A stretch of DNA of 64,000 bases, taken from positions 62,001-126,000 of the forward strand of contig CAVTOY010000004.1 in NCBI GenBank assembly GCA_963736445.1, read 5' to 3'. The notes beneath the pieces are model-generated. The model saw only the letters and a list, made by a program, of their open reading frames with translations, searched no databases and was not told the origin of the DNA. Within the stretch, counting starts at the first letter, position 1. Every line of letters begins with the position of its first letter. The translations under genes and the position numbers were made by a program. Below are positions 8,422-19,276 of the stretch, piece by piece. This DNA comes from Thiosocius sp963736445. GTDB taxonomy: Bacteria > Pseudomonadota > Gammaproteobacteria > Chromatiales > Chromatiaceae.

Positions 8422-9399
8422 TCAGTCCAGTCTCACGCGCGGGTCGACCATTGTGTAGGAGATGTCAGTGAGTAACAGCCCGATGATGTACAGCACCGCG
8501 CCGAGGAACACCATCGCCCGCACGATTGCGAAGTCCTGGCGATTGATGGCATCGATGGTGTAGCTCCCTAGGCCGGGTATCCCGAAGAATGACTCGGTCA
8601 GCAGACTGCCGATGAACAGCAACGGCAACACAACGACCACCCCCGTCAAGATAGGTATCAAGGCATTGCGCAGCACATGGCGGAACAAGACCCAGTGCTC
8701 AGACAGACCTTTGGCGCGCGCCGAGCGAACGTAATCACGGTGGATCTCTTCCAGAAACAGCGTCCGATACCAGCGCGTCCCCGAACCGATGCTGCCGACA
8801 ATGCCGACGACGACCGGCAGAACCATGAATTTCCACGCATGCAGGCCTGTGTCATACCCGGATATCGGCACCAGATTCAGCAGTTTCCCTATGAGGAACT
8901 GTCCACCGATGATGTAGAACAGACTGGAGATCGACATCATTGCGACGCACAGCACCACGCCCCAGAAATCGAGATAGGTGGCACGGAAAAAAGCCAACAG
9001 CAGCGCGAAGGTAATATTCACGGCCAGACCGACCAGTAGCGTCGGCACTGCGATTGCGAGGCTCGGCCACATTCGCTGCGAGATATCGTGGCTGATATCA
9101 CGCCCGCTGTCCGATTGCCCAAAATCAAACAGGAACAGACGCAGTGATTTCTCGTAGAGAATCGTATCGGTAAACATGTCGGCGCCCTGCGCCGAGTGAT
9201 TGATCAACAGCGGCTTTTCATAGCCGTGCTCTTGCTTCCACGCCTGAATGGCCTCTGCCGTCACGCGCTTGTTACCGAGGTGCATTCGGGCCATGTCGTC
9301 CGGCGAGTTGACGACGAAGAATAAGATAAACGTAAGTGCATTGACGCCCAGTAGGATCGGGAGCGCATACAGCATTCGGCGCACGATGTACGCGGTCAC
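8422..9399 (-). CDS. Oligopeptide ABC transporter permease (DppB/YejB family)
   Basis: The 325-residue inner-membrane permease has an N-terminal helix (YIVRRMLYALPILLGVNALTFILFFV), a long periplasmic loop and five further helices. Its ATPase-contact loop is YVRSARAKGLSEHWVLFRHVLRNALIPI, and it ends in the family signature DPRVRLD. The ATG overlaps the stop of the solute-binding protein gene by 4 bp (ATGA). With its partner it forms the pore of a peptide importer. Confidence 0.93.
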   Translation of the reverse strand: MTAYIVRRMLYALPILLGVNALTFILFFVVNSPDDMARMHLGNKRVTAEAIQAWKQEHGYEKPLLINHSAQGADMFTDTILYEKSLRLFLFDFGQSDSGRDISHDISQRMWPSLAIAVPTLLVGLAVNITFALLLAFFRATYLDFWGVVLCVAMMSISSLFYIIGGQFLIGKLLNLVPISGYDTGLHAWKFMVLPVVVGIVGSIGSGTRWYRTLFLEEIHRDYVRSARAKGLSEHWVLFRHVLRNALIPILTGVVVVLPLLFIGSLLTESFFGIPGLGSYTIDAINRQDFAIVRAMVFLGAVLYIIGLLLTDISYTMVDPRVRLD

Positions 9400-11570
9400 A
9401 GCGCCCTACTCCTCTCACGCGCAATGAACCCCCGGATTGCCGGCAATACCGAAACAACGAGCACAACGACCAACGCGCCAAGCGGCCACAACACAGGCCG
9501 ATTCCAGGACTGCTGCGCAGCAGTCCGCGCCGCGCCGTCCACACGCTTGTACTTCAGTGTGTTGTTCGCCATCAGATGTGGCTTGGAGTTCTGGAACCAG
9601 GCGTGGTGCAAGCTGAACGCCTTGGGAAAGAAACCGAACATCCAGGGTGACTCTTGGCGCAGAATCTCCACCATGCGGTCGATAGTCTCCTGACGTTCCG
9701 GCCCATTCGGCAGGTCTTTCATGGTCAGGAAGAGTCGATCGAACTCCGCATTCTGGAAGTTAGCCGCATTCTCGCCCTTTGATTCCACCTTCCCATTCGG
9801 GCCATACAGCAGGAAAAAAAAGTTTTCTGGATCAGGATAGTCAGCGTTCCACCCCCAGCTGAAGATCTGCGAGGTTCCCTTCAGCATCTTGTCCTGAAAG
9901 CGGTTGTAGTCCGTGGCGCGGATAACCAGCTCGATGCCAAGTTTCTCGAGTTGTTTGCGATACCATTGCAGCATCGCCTTGCTGTCAGGTCCGGCAGCCG
10001 GGGTATCGTAATACAGGATCAACGGACCGCCGGTCTTGGGATCGCGCCCCTCGGGGTAGCCTGCCTGCTCAAGCAATCGACGCGCATCGCTGATGTCCCG
10101 TCGGCGTGCACTACCATTTCGCCAGACGTGGGTTACCGGATTGACCCCCTGCTCGCCTTCTCGATAGCCAAAGATCCCTGGCGGCAAAGGACTTTGGGCC
10201 GGCTCGCCGCGACCGTTGCGGAATATCGAGATGAATTCCTCGAAATCAACGGCGATCGCTATCGCCTGACGCAGCAGTCGCGCTCGTTCACTGTCACCGC
10301 CGACAACCGGATCGAGCATATTGAAACCTGCGTAGAATACCGACGTCTCCACGGCAGTGCTGAGTTGTATACCCTTCTCCCGCATCGCGTCGGTCAGGCT
10401 GGCTTCCCCGGCGCTCCCGAACTGCACGGCCTGATCGAAGCTGTCGGAGCCGATACCTGAGTTGTCGTAATAGCCTTGCAGAAATTTGTTCCAGCGCGGG
10501 ATCGCCTCTTTTTCCAGCGCGTAGACAGCGCGCTCGATGAATGGCATGGGCTTACCGGCGTCATCCAAGAGACCTTCCCGGCGGTCTTGTTCTGTCCCTT
10601 CCGTTGGAAAAAGCTCCCCATGAAAATTAGGATTGCGCTCCAGCACCATGCGCAGGTTGGGATTGTTCTCGGTCAGCATGAAGGGGCCTGTGCCGATCGG
10701 GTACCAGTTCAGGTTGATGTTCTTGTCGTCGAGGCCGGGCTGGGAGTAAAAGCGCTCTGCCTCCCAGGGCATTGGCGAGAAGAAATTCATCGCCAACCAG
10801 AATACGAACTGCGGATACTTGCGCTCTATTCGTATGCGAAAGGTGTAACGATCGATCTCCTCTAAACCCGCCATATCGATCGATCGCAGATCCAGCCACT
10901 GGTCCGGCTCGCCGTTATCCCGCAAGGCGTTGTGCGCGGCCTTGGAGCGCTCGGCGAAATCGGCGAATCCACGGATGTGTTCGGCCATCAGGCTGGCGAT
11001 CGGCGAGTGATTTGGGGAATAAGCGAGGCGCTTGATCTGGTACAGATAGTCGGCCGCAGTCAGCTCACGCGTCCCGGTCAGCGGGAAATCACTGAGCCTG
11101 TTGACCGAATCCAGCATCTCCGGCGCCAGCGGCCAATACGCCGGACTGCCGTCGTCGCGCAGCGCGAGGGCCGGGTGCGGTTGATAGCGGATGCCGGGTC
11201 GAATGCGCAGGATATAGTCCGTGTAGGCGACATCGGCCGCCGGCGCATCCGCACTCAGCAGTGAACCATCGTGACCATAGTGACGAATCTCGGGCAGCTG
11301 CGCTGCAGTCTGTGGGACCAGCGCATAAGGTCGACGCAGAAAATGATACTGCAGCGGCGGCTCATAGACCTGAGAGATGAACGCCCATTCATTGGAGCTG
11401 TAGGAGCGCGCTGGATCGAGATGCTTGGGTCGTTCTGAGAAGGAACTGAAAAACACCGGGCCCGCCGAGGCGCCTGCCCGGTAGGGGTCATTCCACGCCT
11501 GACCTTCGCAGCCAGCAAGCAACGCCATACCCAGCGACGCAATGGCATGCAGGATTCGTCTGCCGCGCAT
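9396..11570 (-). CDS. Peptide-type extracellular solute-binding lipoprotein (family 5) with C-terminal membrane helix
   Basis: This is the substrate receptor of the importer encoded downstream. From the ATG at 11570 (a further in-frame ATG lies at 11618) a lipoprotein signal ends in LLAGC. The body has family-5 features: DPARSYSSNEWAFISQVYEPPL, PIGTGPFMLTENNPNLRMVLERNPNF, and near the C-terminus WGWNADYPDPENFFFLLYGPNG. At ~725 residues it is longer than most DppA proteins, and its end holds a hydrophobic helix (VLWPLGALVVVLVVSVLPAI) followed by basic residues. A lipid anchor at one end and a membrane helix at the other is unusual. Peptides are the likely substrate. Confidence 0.88.
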   Translation of the reverse strand: MRGRRILHAIASLGMALLAGCEGQAWNDPYRAGASAGPVFFSSFSERPKHLDPARSYSSNEWAFISQVYEPPLQYHFLRRPYALVPQTAAQLPEIRHYGHDGSLLSADAPAADVAYTDYILRIRPGIRYQPHPALALRDDGSPAYWPLAPEMLDSVNRLSDFPLTGTRELTAADYLYQIKRLAYSPNHSPIASLMAEHIRGFADFAERSKAAHNALRDNGEPDQWLDLRSIDMAGLEEIDRYTFRIRIERKYPQFVFWLAMNFFSPMPWEAERFYSQPGLDDKNINLNWYPIGTGPFMLTENNPNLRMVLERNPNFHGELFPTEGTEQDRREGLLDDAGKPMPFIERAVYALEKEAIPRWNKFLQGYYDNSGIGSDSFDQAVQFGSAGEASLTDAMREKGIQLSTAVETSVFYAGFNMLDPVVGGDSERARLLRQAIAIAVDFEEFISIFRNGRGEPAQSPLPPGIFGYREGEQGVNPVTHVWRNGSARRRDISDARRLLEQAGYPEGRDPKTGGPLILYYDTPAAGPDSKAMLQWYRKQLEKLGIELVIRATDYNRFQDKMLKGTSQIFSWGWNADYPDPENFFFLLYGPNGKVESKGENAANFQNAEFDRLFLTMKDLPNGPERQETIDRMVEILRQESPWMFGFFPKAFSLHHAWFQNSKPHLMANNTLKYKRVDGAARTAAQQSWNRPVLWPLGALVVVLVVSVLPAIRGFIARERSRAL

Positions 11571-11739
11571 TTGCGACCCTTTGAACAGCGGATTTCTTTG
11601 GGGTAACGTACGCGCCATTCTCGACCAGATTCTCTACCAGGCTATGGGCACGGACCTCCCGCAAGGATGATGGCATTGCTGCGGTTCTCTGTCAGCCCAT
11701 TTGTTGCCCAGACAAAACCACAATCCAGAGGGACTTTCT

Positions 11740-12516
11740 ATGGGATTCCTGCAAAACAAGCGCGCGCTGATCGTGGGTGTGGCCAGCAATCGCTCGATCG
11801 CCTATGGCATCGCCGCCGCCATGCATCGTGAAGGCGCTGAACTTGCCTTCACCTATCAGGGAGAAAAATTGCAAGATCGCGTCTCCGGATTCGCCAAGGA
11901 GTTCGGGTCGGATATCGTGCTGCCGCTGGATGTCGCCAGCGATGAACAGATCGACGCCGTGTTCGCCGAATTGGCGCAGCGCTGGGATGGCCTGGACTGC
12001 CTGATCCATTCGGTCGGTTTCGCACCGCGCGACCAACTGGAAGGTTCCTACGTCGATGCAGTGACGCGGGAAGGCTTTCGAATCGCGCACGATATCAGTG
12101 CCTACAGCCTCGCAGCACTCGCCAAGGCGGGCCGCCCGATGATGCAGGGGCGCAACGGTGCAATCGTGACAATGAGTTATCTTGGCGCCGTGCGCACGGT
12201 ACCGAACTACAACGTTATGGGTGTCGCAAAAGCCGCACTCGAAGCCAATGTGCGTTACCTCGCTGACGCCCTTGGTCCAGAGGGGACGCGCGTCAACGCG
12301 GTCTCTGCCGGACCTATTCGCACACTGGCTGCGTCCGGCATCAGCGGCTTCCGCGGCATGCTCGCCGAGGCCGAAAAGAAAACGCCGCTGCGGCGTAACG
12401 TTACTATCAATGAGGTGGGCAATGCGGCCGCCTTCCTGTGCTCTGATCTGGCATCCGGCGTCACCGGTGATGTGCTGTACGTCGACTCCGGTTACCACAT
12501 CCTCGGAATGGCGTGA
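11740..12516 (+). CDS. fabI: Enoyl-[acyl-carrier-protein] reductase (NADH)
   Basis: It performs the last reduction of each fatty-acid elongation cycle (trans-2-enoyl-ACP to acyl-ACP) and is the triclosan target. The 258-residue short-chain dehydrogenase starts at the ATG at 11740 after GAGGGAC; 13 upstream codons in the same frame are discarded. It has the FabI nucleotide motif VGVASNRSIAYGIA, the region SYLGAVRTVPNYNVMGVAKAAL (split here as two segments) with catalytic Tyr and Lys seven residues apart, and the C-terminal DVLYVDSGYHILGM. It converges on ppiD with a 15-bp gap. Confidence 0.97.
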   Translation: MGFLQNKRALIVGVASNRSIAYGIAAAMHREGAELAFTYQGEKLQDRVSGFAKEFGSDIVLPLDVASDEQIDAVFAELAQRWDGLDCLIHSVGFAPRDQLEGSYVDAVTREGFRIAHDISAYSLAALAKAGRPMMQGRNGAIVTMSYLGAVRTVPNYNVMGVAKAALEANVRYLADALGPEGTRVNAVSAGPIRTLAASGISGFRGMLAEAEKKTPLRRNVTINEVGNAAAFLCSDLASGVTGDVLYVDSGYHILGMA

Positions 12517-12531
12517 TGCGACAGATGCAGG

Positions 12532-14448
12532 CTAGTCACCTACGGACTTTATCTCGACGTCGGATCGATTGCGCAGGCTCTGCGTGAAATAGCGCATCTG
12601 GGCGCCGGCGACCTGTCCCGCAGCCTGCTCGGATACCAAGGGCCGCTCCGCGTCCGCCAAGGCATCAACGGAACCGAGCTCTGTGGCCGTCAACGAGATC
12701 AGGTAGAAATCGCCCTGACCAGAAGCGACGCCGCCGTGCACTGCGCCGCCATCGCGCGCCGGCTGCATTGCAAATGCCTCTGCCAACACCTCTGCCGGTA
12801 CGCCGGCCCCGGCCCTACCTACGGCGCCCGGCGACTCGATCTGCCAGGCGTGATCGGATGCCACCTGCTGCAGCGTCTTTTCGCCCTCTGCGAGCAACGC
12901 CAGCATTTGCCCGCCGGTCTGCGCTGCAGCCTTTGATGCCTCGAATGCAACGAAGTCCTGATCGATCGCCGCGCGGTTCTCGTCGAACGGCAGCACACCC
13001 GCCGGCTCATACTCGGCAACCCGAATAACGACTGCGCGCTGCGGCCCGATTTCGATCAGTTCGCTGTTATTGCCTGCCTGCAGCACATCGTCGGAAAAGG
13101 CGGCATTCAACACCCTTGGCGAATCAAGCCCCTCTGGCAGTCCGGCGTCTCGGGTCACCCAGTCCGTACTCTGGATCTGCAGATCCAGCGCCTCGGCCGC
13201 GGGCGTGAGGCTATCGGCGTTCTCGTAGGCGGATTCCGCGAGCCTTTCGGCGTAGTCGAAGTACAGGTTTTCCGCCTCGAACTTGCGATAGGCACCTTCC
13301 ACCTGGTCGCGCAGCTCGTCAAACCCCGCGTCGGAACCGCCGCGCACATCCGTCACCTGGATGATATGAAATCCGAAATCGGTGCGGACCAGATCACTGG
13401 TTTCACCTACCGGAAGTGCGAAAGCGGCGTCTTCGAACGCCGGGACCATCATGCCAAGCTCGACCCAGCCGAGATCACCGCCATTGGCGGACGAACCGGG
13501 GTCATCCGAGTTATCTCGGGCCAGTTCTGCAAAATCACCGCCGACGCGCAACTGCTCCAGCAGCGCCTCGGCCTTTTGCCGAGCACTGTTGATTTCCTCT
13601 TCGCCACCACCCGGAGGAACTGCGATCAGGATGTGCCGCGTTGCGCGCTCCTCGCGTGCGACGAACTCCGCGCGATGATCGTCGAAATACTGCCGGAGCG
13701 CTTCTTCATTGACCTCGACGAGCCCGCCAAGGCTGGTCGCGTCCAATAGAACATAACTCAATTTCACTCGCTCCGGCGTGCGATAGCGGTCGGAATGCGA
13801 ATCATAAAAGCTGCGCACCGCATCAGCGGTCACAGCAACACCATCCCGATAGGCGGCCGCTGGGATACGCGCGTAAGCGAAGGTCCGCTTCTCGTCTGTC
13901 AAGCCGACGCGTGTGCGCAGATCCGACTCCGTAACGAACGTCGTTTCACGTATCCCACTGCGCAGCTGATCGAGCGCCATGTCCTGGCGCACACTCTGCT
14001 CGAAACCCGAACGGCTCTGTCCTAGGTTGCGGACCGACGCTTCGTACATCTGCTGATCGAAGCGTCCCTCACGCTGAAATGCCGGAATCGACGCAATAAA
14101 GCCACGCGCCTGTGCATCACTGGTGCGCATGTTCCAATCCCGCGCATGGCCGATCAACACCATCTCGTCAACCATCGCATCGAGCGTTTGCCGCTTTAGT
14201 TGATTTTCCTCGAAGAGGTCGGCGCGATAGGCATCACCCAGTGTTGCCCGCATCCTTTCACGGACCTGGCGTGTCCGCTGATCCAGCATGCGTTCAGTAA
14301 TCGCCTCTCCCTCGACAACCGCGATCTCAGGTTCGGCGCCGACGCCTAGGTATTCTTGAATGCCCCAGAGGGCAAAAGGAACGCTGATAAGGATGACAAT
14401 GGCCCAGGCGATCCAGCCCTGAGCTTTTTCTCTGATGGCCTGCAGCAT
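12532..14448 (-). CDS. ppiD: Periplasmic folding chaperone PpiD (SurA-like N-terminus, parvulin domain)
   Basis: The 638-residue protein is anchored in the inner membrane by helix ~12-32 (WIAWAIVILISVPFALWGIQ), faces the periplasm and helps newly secreted proteins fold. A SurA_N-type helical region follows (ITERMLDQRTRQVRERM). One parvulin domain (residues ~265-370) is recognised by RHILIAVPP, DFAELARDNSDDPGSSANGG, DLGW and GFHIIQVTDV. The C-terminal ~240 residues are less conserved. Its position between hupB/tRNAs and fabI is classical. The terminator just upstream separates it from the hupB-tRNA transcript. Confidence 0.95.
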   Translation of the reverse strand: MLQAIREKAQGWIAWAIVILISVPFALWGIQEYLGVGAEPEIAVVEGEAITERMLDQRTRQVRERMRATLGDAYRADLFEENQLKRQTLDAMVDEMVLIGHARDWNMRTSDAQARGFIASIPAFQREGRFDQQMYEASVRNLGQSRSGFEQSVRQDMALDQLRSGIRETTFVTESDLRTRVGLTDEKRTFAYARIPAAAYRDGVAVTADAVRSFYDSHSDRYRTPERVKLSYVLLDATSLGGLVEVNEEALRQYFDDHRAEFVAREERATRHILIAVPPGGGEEEINSARQKAEALLEQLRVGGDFAELARDNSDDPGSSANGGDLGWVELGMMVPAFEDAAFALPVGETSDLVRTDFGFHIIQVTDVRGGSDAGFDELRDQVEGAYRKFEAENLYFDYAERLAESAYENADSLTPAAEALDLQIQSTDWVTRDAGLPEGLDSPRVLNAAFSDDVLQAGNNSELIEIGPQRAVVIRVAEYEPAGVLPFDENRAAIDQDFVAFEASKAAAQTGGQMLALLAEGEKTLQQVASDHAWQIESPGAVGRAGAGVPAEVLAEAFAMQPARDGGAVHGGVASGQGDFYLISLTATELGSVDALADAERPLVSEQAAGQVAGAQMRYFTQSLRNRSDVEIKSVGD

Positions 14449-14481
14449 GTTTCCGTGGGTCTTCTGCGAAGTTTTTAAACG

Positions 14482-14510
14482 AAAAACGGGGTATCTCGAA
14501 GATACCCCGT
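14482..14510 (-). terminator. Intrinsic terminator after the hupB-tRNA transcript
   Basis: On the minus strand an 11-bp stem (ACGGGGTATCT / AGATACCCCGT, loop TCG) is followed directly by five T residues. It lies 14 bp beyond the CCA end of tRNA-Asp and before the ppiD start. Confidence 0.88.
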
Positions 14511-14523
14511 CCGGGCGAATTTT

Positions 14524-14600
14524 TGGCGGAGTGGACGGGACTCGAACCCGCGACCCCCGGCGTGACAGGCCGGTATTCTAACCAACTGAACTACCACTCC
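14524..14600 (-). tRNA. tRNA-Asp (GTC)
   Basis: The 77-base cloverleaf includes an encoded CCA. The acceptor stem is GGAGTGG/CCACTCC, the anticodon loop reads CTGTCAC with anticodon GTC, and the T-loop is GGTTCGAGTCC. It lies 7 bp from tRNA-Val and is probably processed from the same transcript. Confidence 0.97.
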
Positions 14601-14607
14601 GAACTCT

Positions 14608-14683
14608 TGGTGGGTGCTGCAGGGATCGAACCTGCGACCCTCGCCTTGTAAGGGCGATGCTCTCCCAGCTGAGCTAAGCACCC
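14608..14683 (-). tRNA. tRNA-Val (TAC)
   Basis: The 76-base cloverleaf includes an encoded CCA. The acceptor stem is GGGTGCT/AGCACCC and the anticodon loop CTTACAA lies in a TCGCC/GGCGA stem. It follows hupB by 14 bp. Confidence 0.97.
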
Positions 14684-14697
14684 AAAAACGAGGCGCG

Positions 14698-14970
14698 CTA
14701 GTTTACTGCGTCCTTGAAGGCTTTGCCAGCCTTAAATGCGGGCGTTTTTGATGCCGCGATCTCGATCGCCTTGCCGGTCTTGGGATTGCGCCCGGTACGC
14801 GCCGCGCGGGCGCGCAGCAGGAAAGTGCCGAAACCAACGATCGATACGCTGTCGTCGTTCTTCACGGCCGCCGTGATGGCGTCAATCAGGCCGTCCAGTG
14901 CGCGGCCAGCCGCAGCCTTGGAGATGTCGGCAGATTCGGCCATGGCATCAACTAGTTCAGATTTGTTCAT
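14698..14970 (-). CDS. hupB: DNA-binding protein HU-beta
   Basis: The 90-residue nucleoid protein bends and compacts DNA as a dimer. The HU/IHF signature is complete: MNKSELVDAMAE, GLIDAITAAVKNDDSVSIVG, the beta-arm GFGTFLLRARAARTGRNPKTG, and KTPAFKAGKAFKDAVN. The RNPKTG tip intercalates DNA. The lon-hupB-ppiD order is typical. A separate promoter at 15077-15106 can drive hupB and the two tRNAs. Confidence 0.97.
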   Translation of the reverse strand: MNKSELVDAMAESADISKAAAGRALDGLIDAITAAVKNDDSVSIVGFGTFLLRARAARTGRNPKTGKAIEIAASKTPAFKAGKAFKDAVN

Positions 14971-15076
14971 TCGGATAGTGCCCCCTTATTGGTGAATACA
15001 ACCCAGTCCTTGGTTGGCTGCAGTCTGGTGGATAATTCAAGTGTTCCGGTTAAGCCGGCGCTTTGGTGCGGGCCGC

Positions 15077-15106
15077 TTTATAACAGCCAAAAAAATTCGG
15101 TGTCAA
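15077..15106 (-). promoter_or_regulatory. Sigma-70 promoter of hupB
   Basis: On the minus strand TTGACA (15101-15106) is followed after 18 bp by TATAAA (15077-15082), about 105 bp before the hupB start. The -35 is perfect; the intervening run of seven T may help melting. Confidence 0.7.
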
Positions 15107-15172
15107 GCAAGCCGTTCAAGTACAAACGAGGACTCGCTCAACACCGTCTTCTACCAGCGTTGCGTGTCGAGT

Positions 15173-17620
15173 TCAATGATGTCTCAAAGCATCATTTAAG
15201 TCATCTGCGTTTTCTTCTTTATTTTCAGCGGCCTTTACGTCTTCTTTAGTTTGCGACGCACGCGGCTCGGGTCGGCCGGCCAATGCAATTTCGAGCACTT
15301 CGTCGACCCAACGCACCGGTCGGATGTCGAGATTCTGCTTAATGTTTTTCGGTATCTCCACCAGGTCGCGCTCGTTCTCCTCAGGAATGATCACCGTCTG
15401 GATACCGCCTCGGTGGGCCGCGAGCAGCTTTTCCTTCAGACCACCGATCGGCAACACTTCACCGCGCAGCGTTATTTCACCCGTCATGGCCACATCTGCC
15501 CGCACCGGGATGTTAGTCAGCGCCGAAGCCAAGGATGTCGCCATACCGATACCGGCGCTAGGACCGTCTTTTGGCGTCGCACCTTCCGGAACGTGGATAT
15601 GCACGTCAATCTTTTGGTAGAAATCATCCTCTAATCCAAGCGCCGCGGCACGTCCGCGAATCACGGTCATTGCCGCCTGTATGGATTCCTTCATAACATC
15701 ACCGAGCTGGCCCGTGTGGGTCAGACGACCCTTACCTGGCGTCAATGCCGTCTCGATTCGCAACAGTTCCCCGCCCACTTCGGTCCACGCAAGACCGGTC
15801 ACTTGTCCGACCTGATCATGTTCGTCAGCGCGACCGTAACGGAAGCGCTGCACGCCGAGGTATTTCTCGAGATTTTTCGTCGTTATCGTGACGCGCTTAC
15901 CTTGGCCCTTTTGCAGCAAGACGTCTTTCACGACCTTGCGACAGATCTTGGAGATCTCGCGCTCGAGATTTCTTACGCCCGCTTCACGTGTGTAGTAACG
16001 AACAATGTCGCGCACCGCGTGCTCACGGATCACCAGCTCTTCGCCTTTCAGGCCATTGTTCCCGATCTGTTTCGGGATCAGATAGCGTTCCGCAATGCTG
16101 ACTTTTTCGGCCTCCGTATAGCCCGAAAGACGAATTACCTCCATCCGATCCAGCAGTGCCGGTGGAATGTTCATGCTGTTGGCTGTCGCGACAAACATCA
16201 CCTCTGAGAGATCGAAGTCCACCTCGAGATAATGATCCTGGAAGGTATGGTTCTGCTCGGGATCCAGCACCTCCAACAGCGCCGAAGCCGGATCACCGCG
16301 GAAGTCCATCGCCATCTTGTCGATTTCGTCCAATAGGAAGAACGGGTTCTTGGTCCCCGCTTTGGTAAGATTTTGCACGATTTTGCCAGGCATGGCGCCG
16401 ATGTAGGTGCGCCGATGGCCACGGATCTCGGCTTCGTCACGAACGCCACCCAGCGCCATTCGGATGAACTTACGGTTTGTGGCACGCGCTATCGATTGAC
16501 CGAGAGACGTTTTTCCTACGCCGGGCGGGCCAACGAGGCAGAGGATGGGGCCCTTGAGCTTCCTCACACGTTGCTGCACGGCCAGGTACTCGAGTATCCG
16601 CTCCTTCACCTTTTCGAGGCCGAAATGATCGGCATCCAACACTTCTTCGGCCTTGGCAAGGTCGTTGCGTACCTTGGTGCGTTTCTTCCACGGCACACTG
16701 ACCAAGGCGTCGACGTAATTGCGCACCACGGTCGCCTCGGCCGACATCGGTGACATCAGCTTGAGTTTGTTGAGCTCCGCGCTCGCTTTGCTCTTGGCCT
16801 CCTTGCTCATTCCGGCTTTTTCGATCTTCTCCGCCAGTTCCTCGAGCTCGTTGGGCGCTTCATCGAGTTCGCCGAGCTCCTTCTGAATGGCCTTCATCTG
16901 TTCATTCAGATAGTACTCACGCTGATTTTTTTCCATCTGGCGCTTCACCCTGCCGCGGATGCGCTTCTCCATCTGCAGGATGTCGTTCTCGCCTTCCATC
17001 AGCGCCATGAGATGTTCGAGACGCTCGCGTACGTTGAACATCTCCAACACATGCTGCTTTTCATCCAGCTTGAGCGCCATATGTGCGGCCATGGTGTCGG
17101 CGAGACGCGACGGTTCATCGATGCTTGCGAGCGAGGTGAGGACTTCCGGCGGGACTTTTTTATTCAGCTTTACATACTGATCAAACAGTGTGGTTGCTGA
17201 GCGCATCAGGACTTCCATCTCGCGCTCTGGCAGCTCGATGACGTCGGCGGCCGCCTCGATGTCCGCTGCAAAGAAATCGTCCGCGAACTCGATACGCTTG
17301 ATCGCAGCGCGCTCACCACCTTCGACGAGAACCTTGACGGTACCGTCTGGAAGTTTCAGCAACTGGAGGATGCTGGCCAGCGTGCCGATTTCGTACATGT
17401 CTTTGGGCTGAGGCTCGTCGACATCCGCACTCTTTTGCGCAACCAGCAGAATCTGCTTGTTGTCCGCCATCGCGGCATCGAGCGCCTTGATCGATTTTTC
17501 CCGTCCCACGAAGAGCGGAATGACCATGTGCGGGTAGACAACCACGTCGCGCAGCGGCAGCACCGGGAGGGCGCCTGGCATCTCCTCGCGCGCAGTCACG
17601 TCTGTATCTTCCTGTCCCAT
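15173..17620 (-). CDS. lon: ATP-dependent protease Lon
   Basis: This cytoplasmic AAA+ serine protease degrades misfolded and short-lived regulatory proteins. The ATG at 17620 is chosen because GGAGG stands 5 bases upstream; a GTG lies at 17635. The 815-residue protein has the Lon N-domain (LPVLPLRDVVVYPHMVIPLF), the long helical region, Walker A GPPGVGKTSLG, Walker B FLLDEIDKM, and the protease domain with catalytic Ser in KDGPSAGIGMA and Lys in GGLKEKLLAAHRGG. The acidic/lysine-rich tail (TKEDVKAAENKEENADDL) is variable in the family. A sigma-32-type promoter lies upstream. Confidence 0.98.
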   Translation of the reverse strand: MGQEDTDVTAREEMPGALPVLPLRDVVVYPHMVIPLFVGREKSIKALDAAMADNKQILLVAQKSADVDEPQPKDMYEIGTLASILQLLKLPDGTVKVLVEGGERAAIKRIEFADDFFAADIEAAADVIELPEREMEVLMRSATTLFDQYVKLNKKVPPEVLTSLASIDEPSRLADTMAAHMALKLDEKQHVLEMFNVRERLEHLMALMEGENDILQMEKRIRGRVKRQMEKNQREYYLNEQMKAIQKELGELDEAPNELEELAEKIEKAGMSKEAKSKASAELNKLKLMSPMSAEATVVRNYVDALVSVPWKKRTKVRNDLAKAEEVLDADHFGLEKVKERILEYLAVQQRVRKLKGPILCLVGPPGVGKTSLGQSIARATNRKFIRMALGGVRDEAEIRGHRRTYIGAMPGKIVQNLTKAGTKNPFFLLDEIDKMAMDFRGDPASALLEVLDPEQNHTFQDHYLEVDFDLSEVMFVATANSMNIPPALLDRMEVIRLSGYTEAEKVSIAERYLIPKQIGNNGLKGEELVIREHAVRDIVRYYTREAGVRNLEREISKICRKVVKDVLLQKGQGKRVTITTKNLEKYLGVQRFRYGRADEHDQVGQVTGLAWTEVGGELLRIETALTPGKGRLTHTGQLGDVMKESIQAAMTVIRGRAAALGLEDDFYQKIDVHIHVPEGATPKDGPSAGIGMATSLASALTNIPVRADVAMTGEITLRGEVLPIGGLKEKLLAAHRGGIQTVIIPEENERDLVEIPKNIKQNLDIRPVRWVDEVLEIALAGRPEPRASQTKEDVKAAENKEENADDLNDALRHH

Positions 17621-17705
17621 CAGATCCTCCGTCACCGCGCCTGTGCACGGTAAAAAATGTAAGGCCAGACCGCGCCCGTGGATATGGCGCGACCTCGATT
17701 AATCA

Positions 17706-17734
17706 ACATGGGGACTTGCGGCGGAAATTTCAAC
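17706..17734 (-). promoter_or_regulatory. Heat-shock (sigma-32-type) promoter of lon
   Basis: On the minus strand GTTGAAA (17728-17734), a 14-bp spacer and CCCCATGT (17706-17713) match the RpoH consensus CTTGAAA / CCCCATnT. It is about 85 bp before the lon start. An equally good copy precedes htpG. Confidence 0.82.
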
Positions 17735-17902
17735 CGGCAAATTGGTGCGTTAACTCGAGAAGTCACGCAACGAAGGGCTGGTGGGGGAAGCAGGACGATT
17801 ACTTCCGGGTAGACCCACTGAAAAGCGCGGCAGAGCGAGTCACGAGGATGGGCGGCGGATTCTCGGGAATCACCGCCCTGACTCGCGAGTCAGACAACCC
17901 GT

Positions 17903-19183
<1,281 letters not shown>

Positions 19184-19276
19184 AACATCATCCACCTTTC
19201 GTCTGCCAGCGCCTCGACCCGGAAAGCCAGACAGTAGCTCCGCTTAACTGATGATATCCGAAAGCCCTCGGATAAC

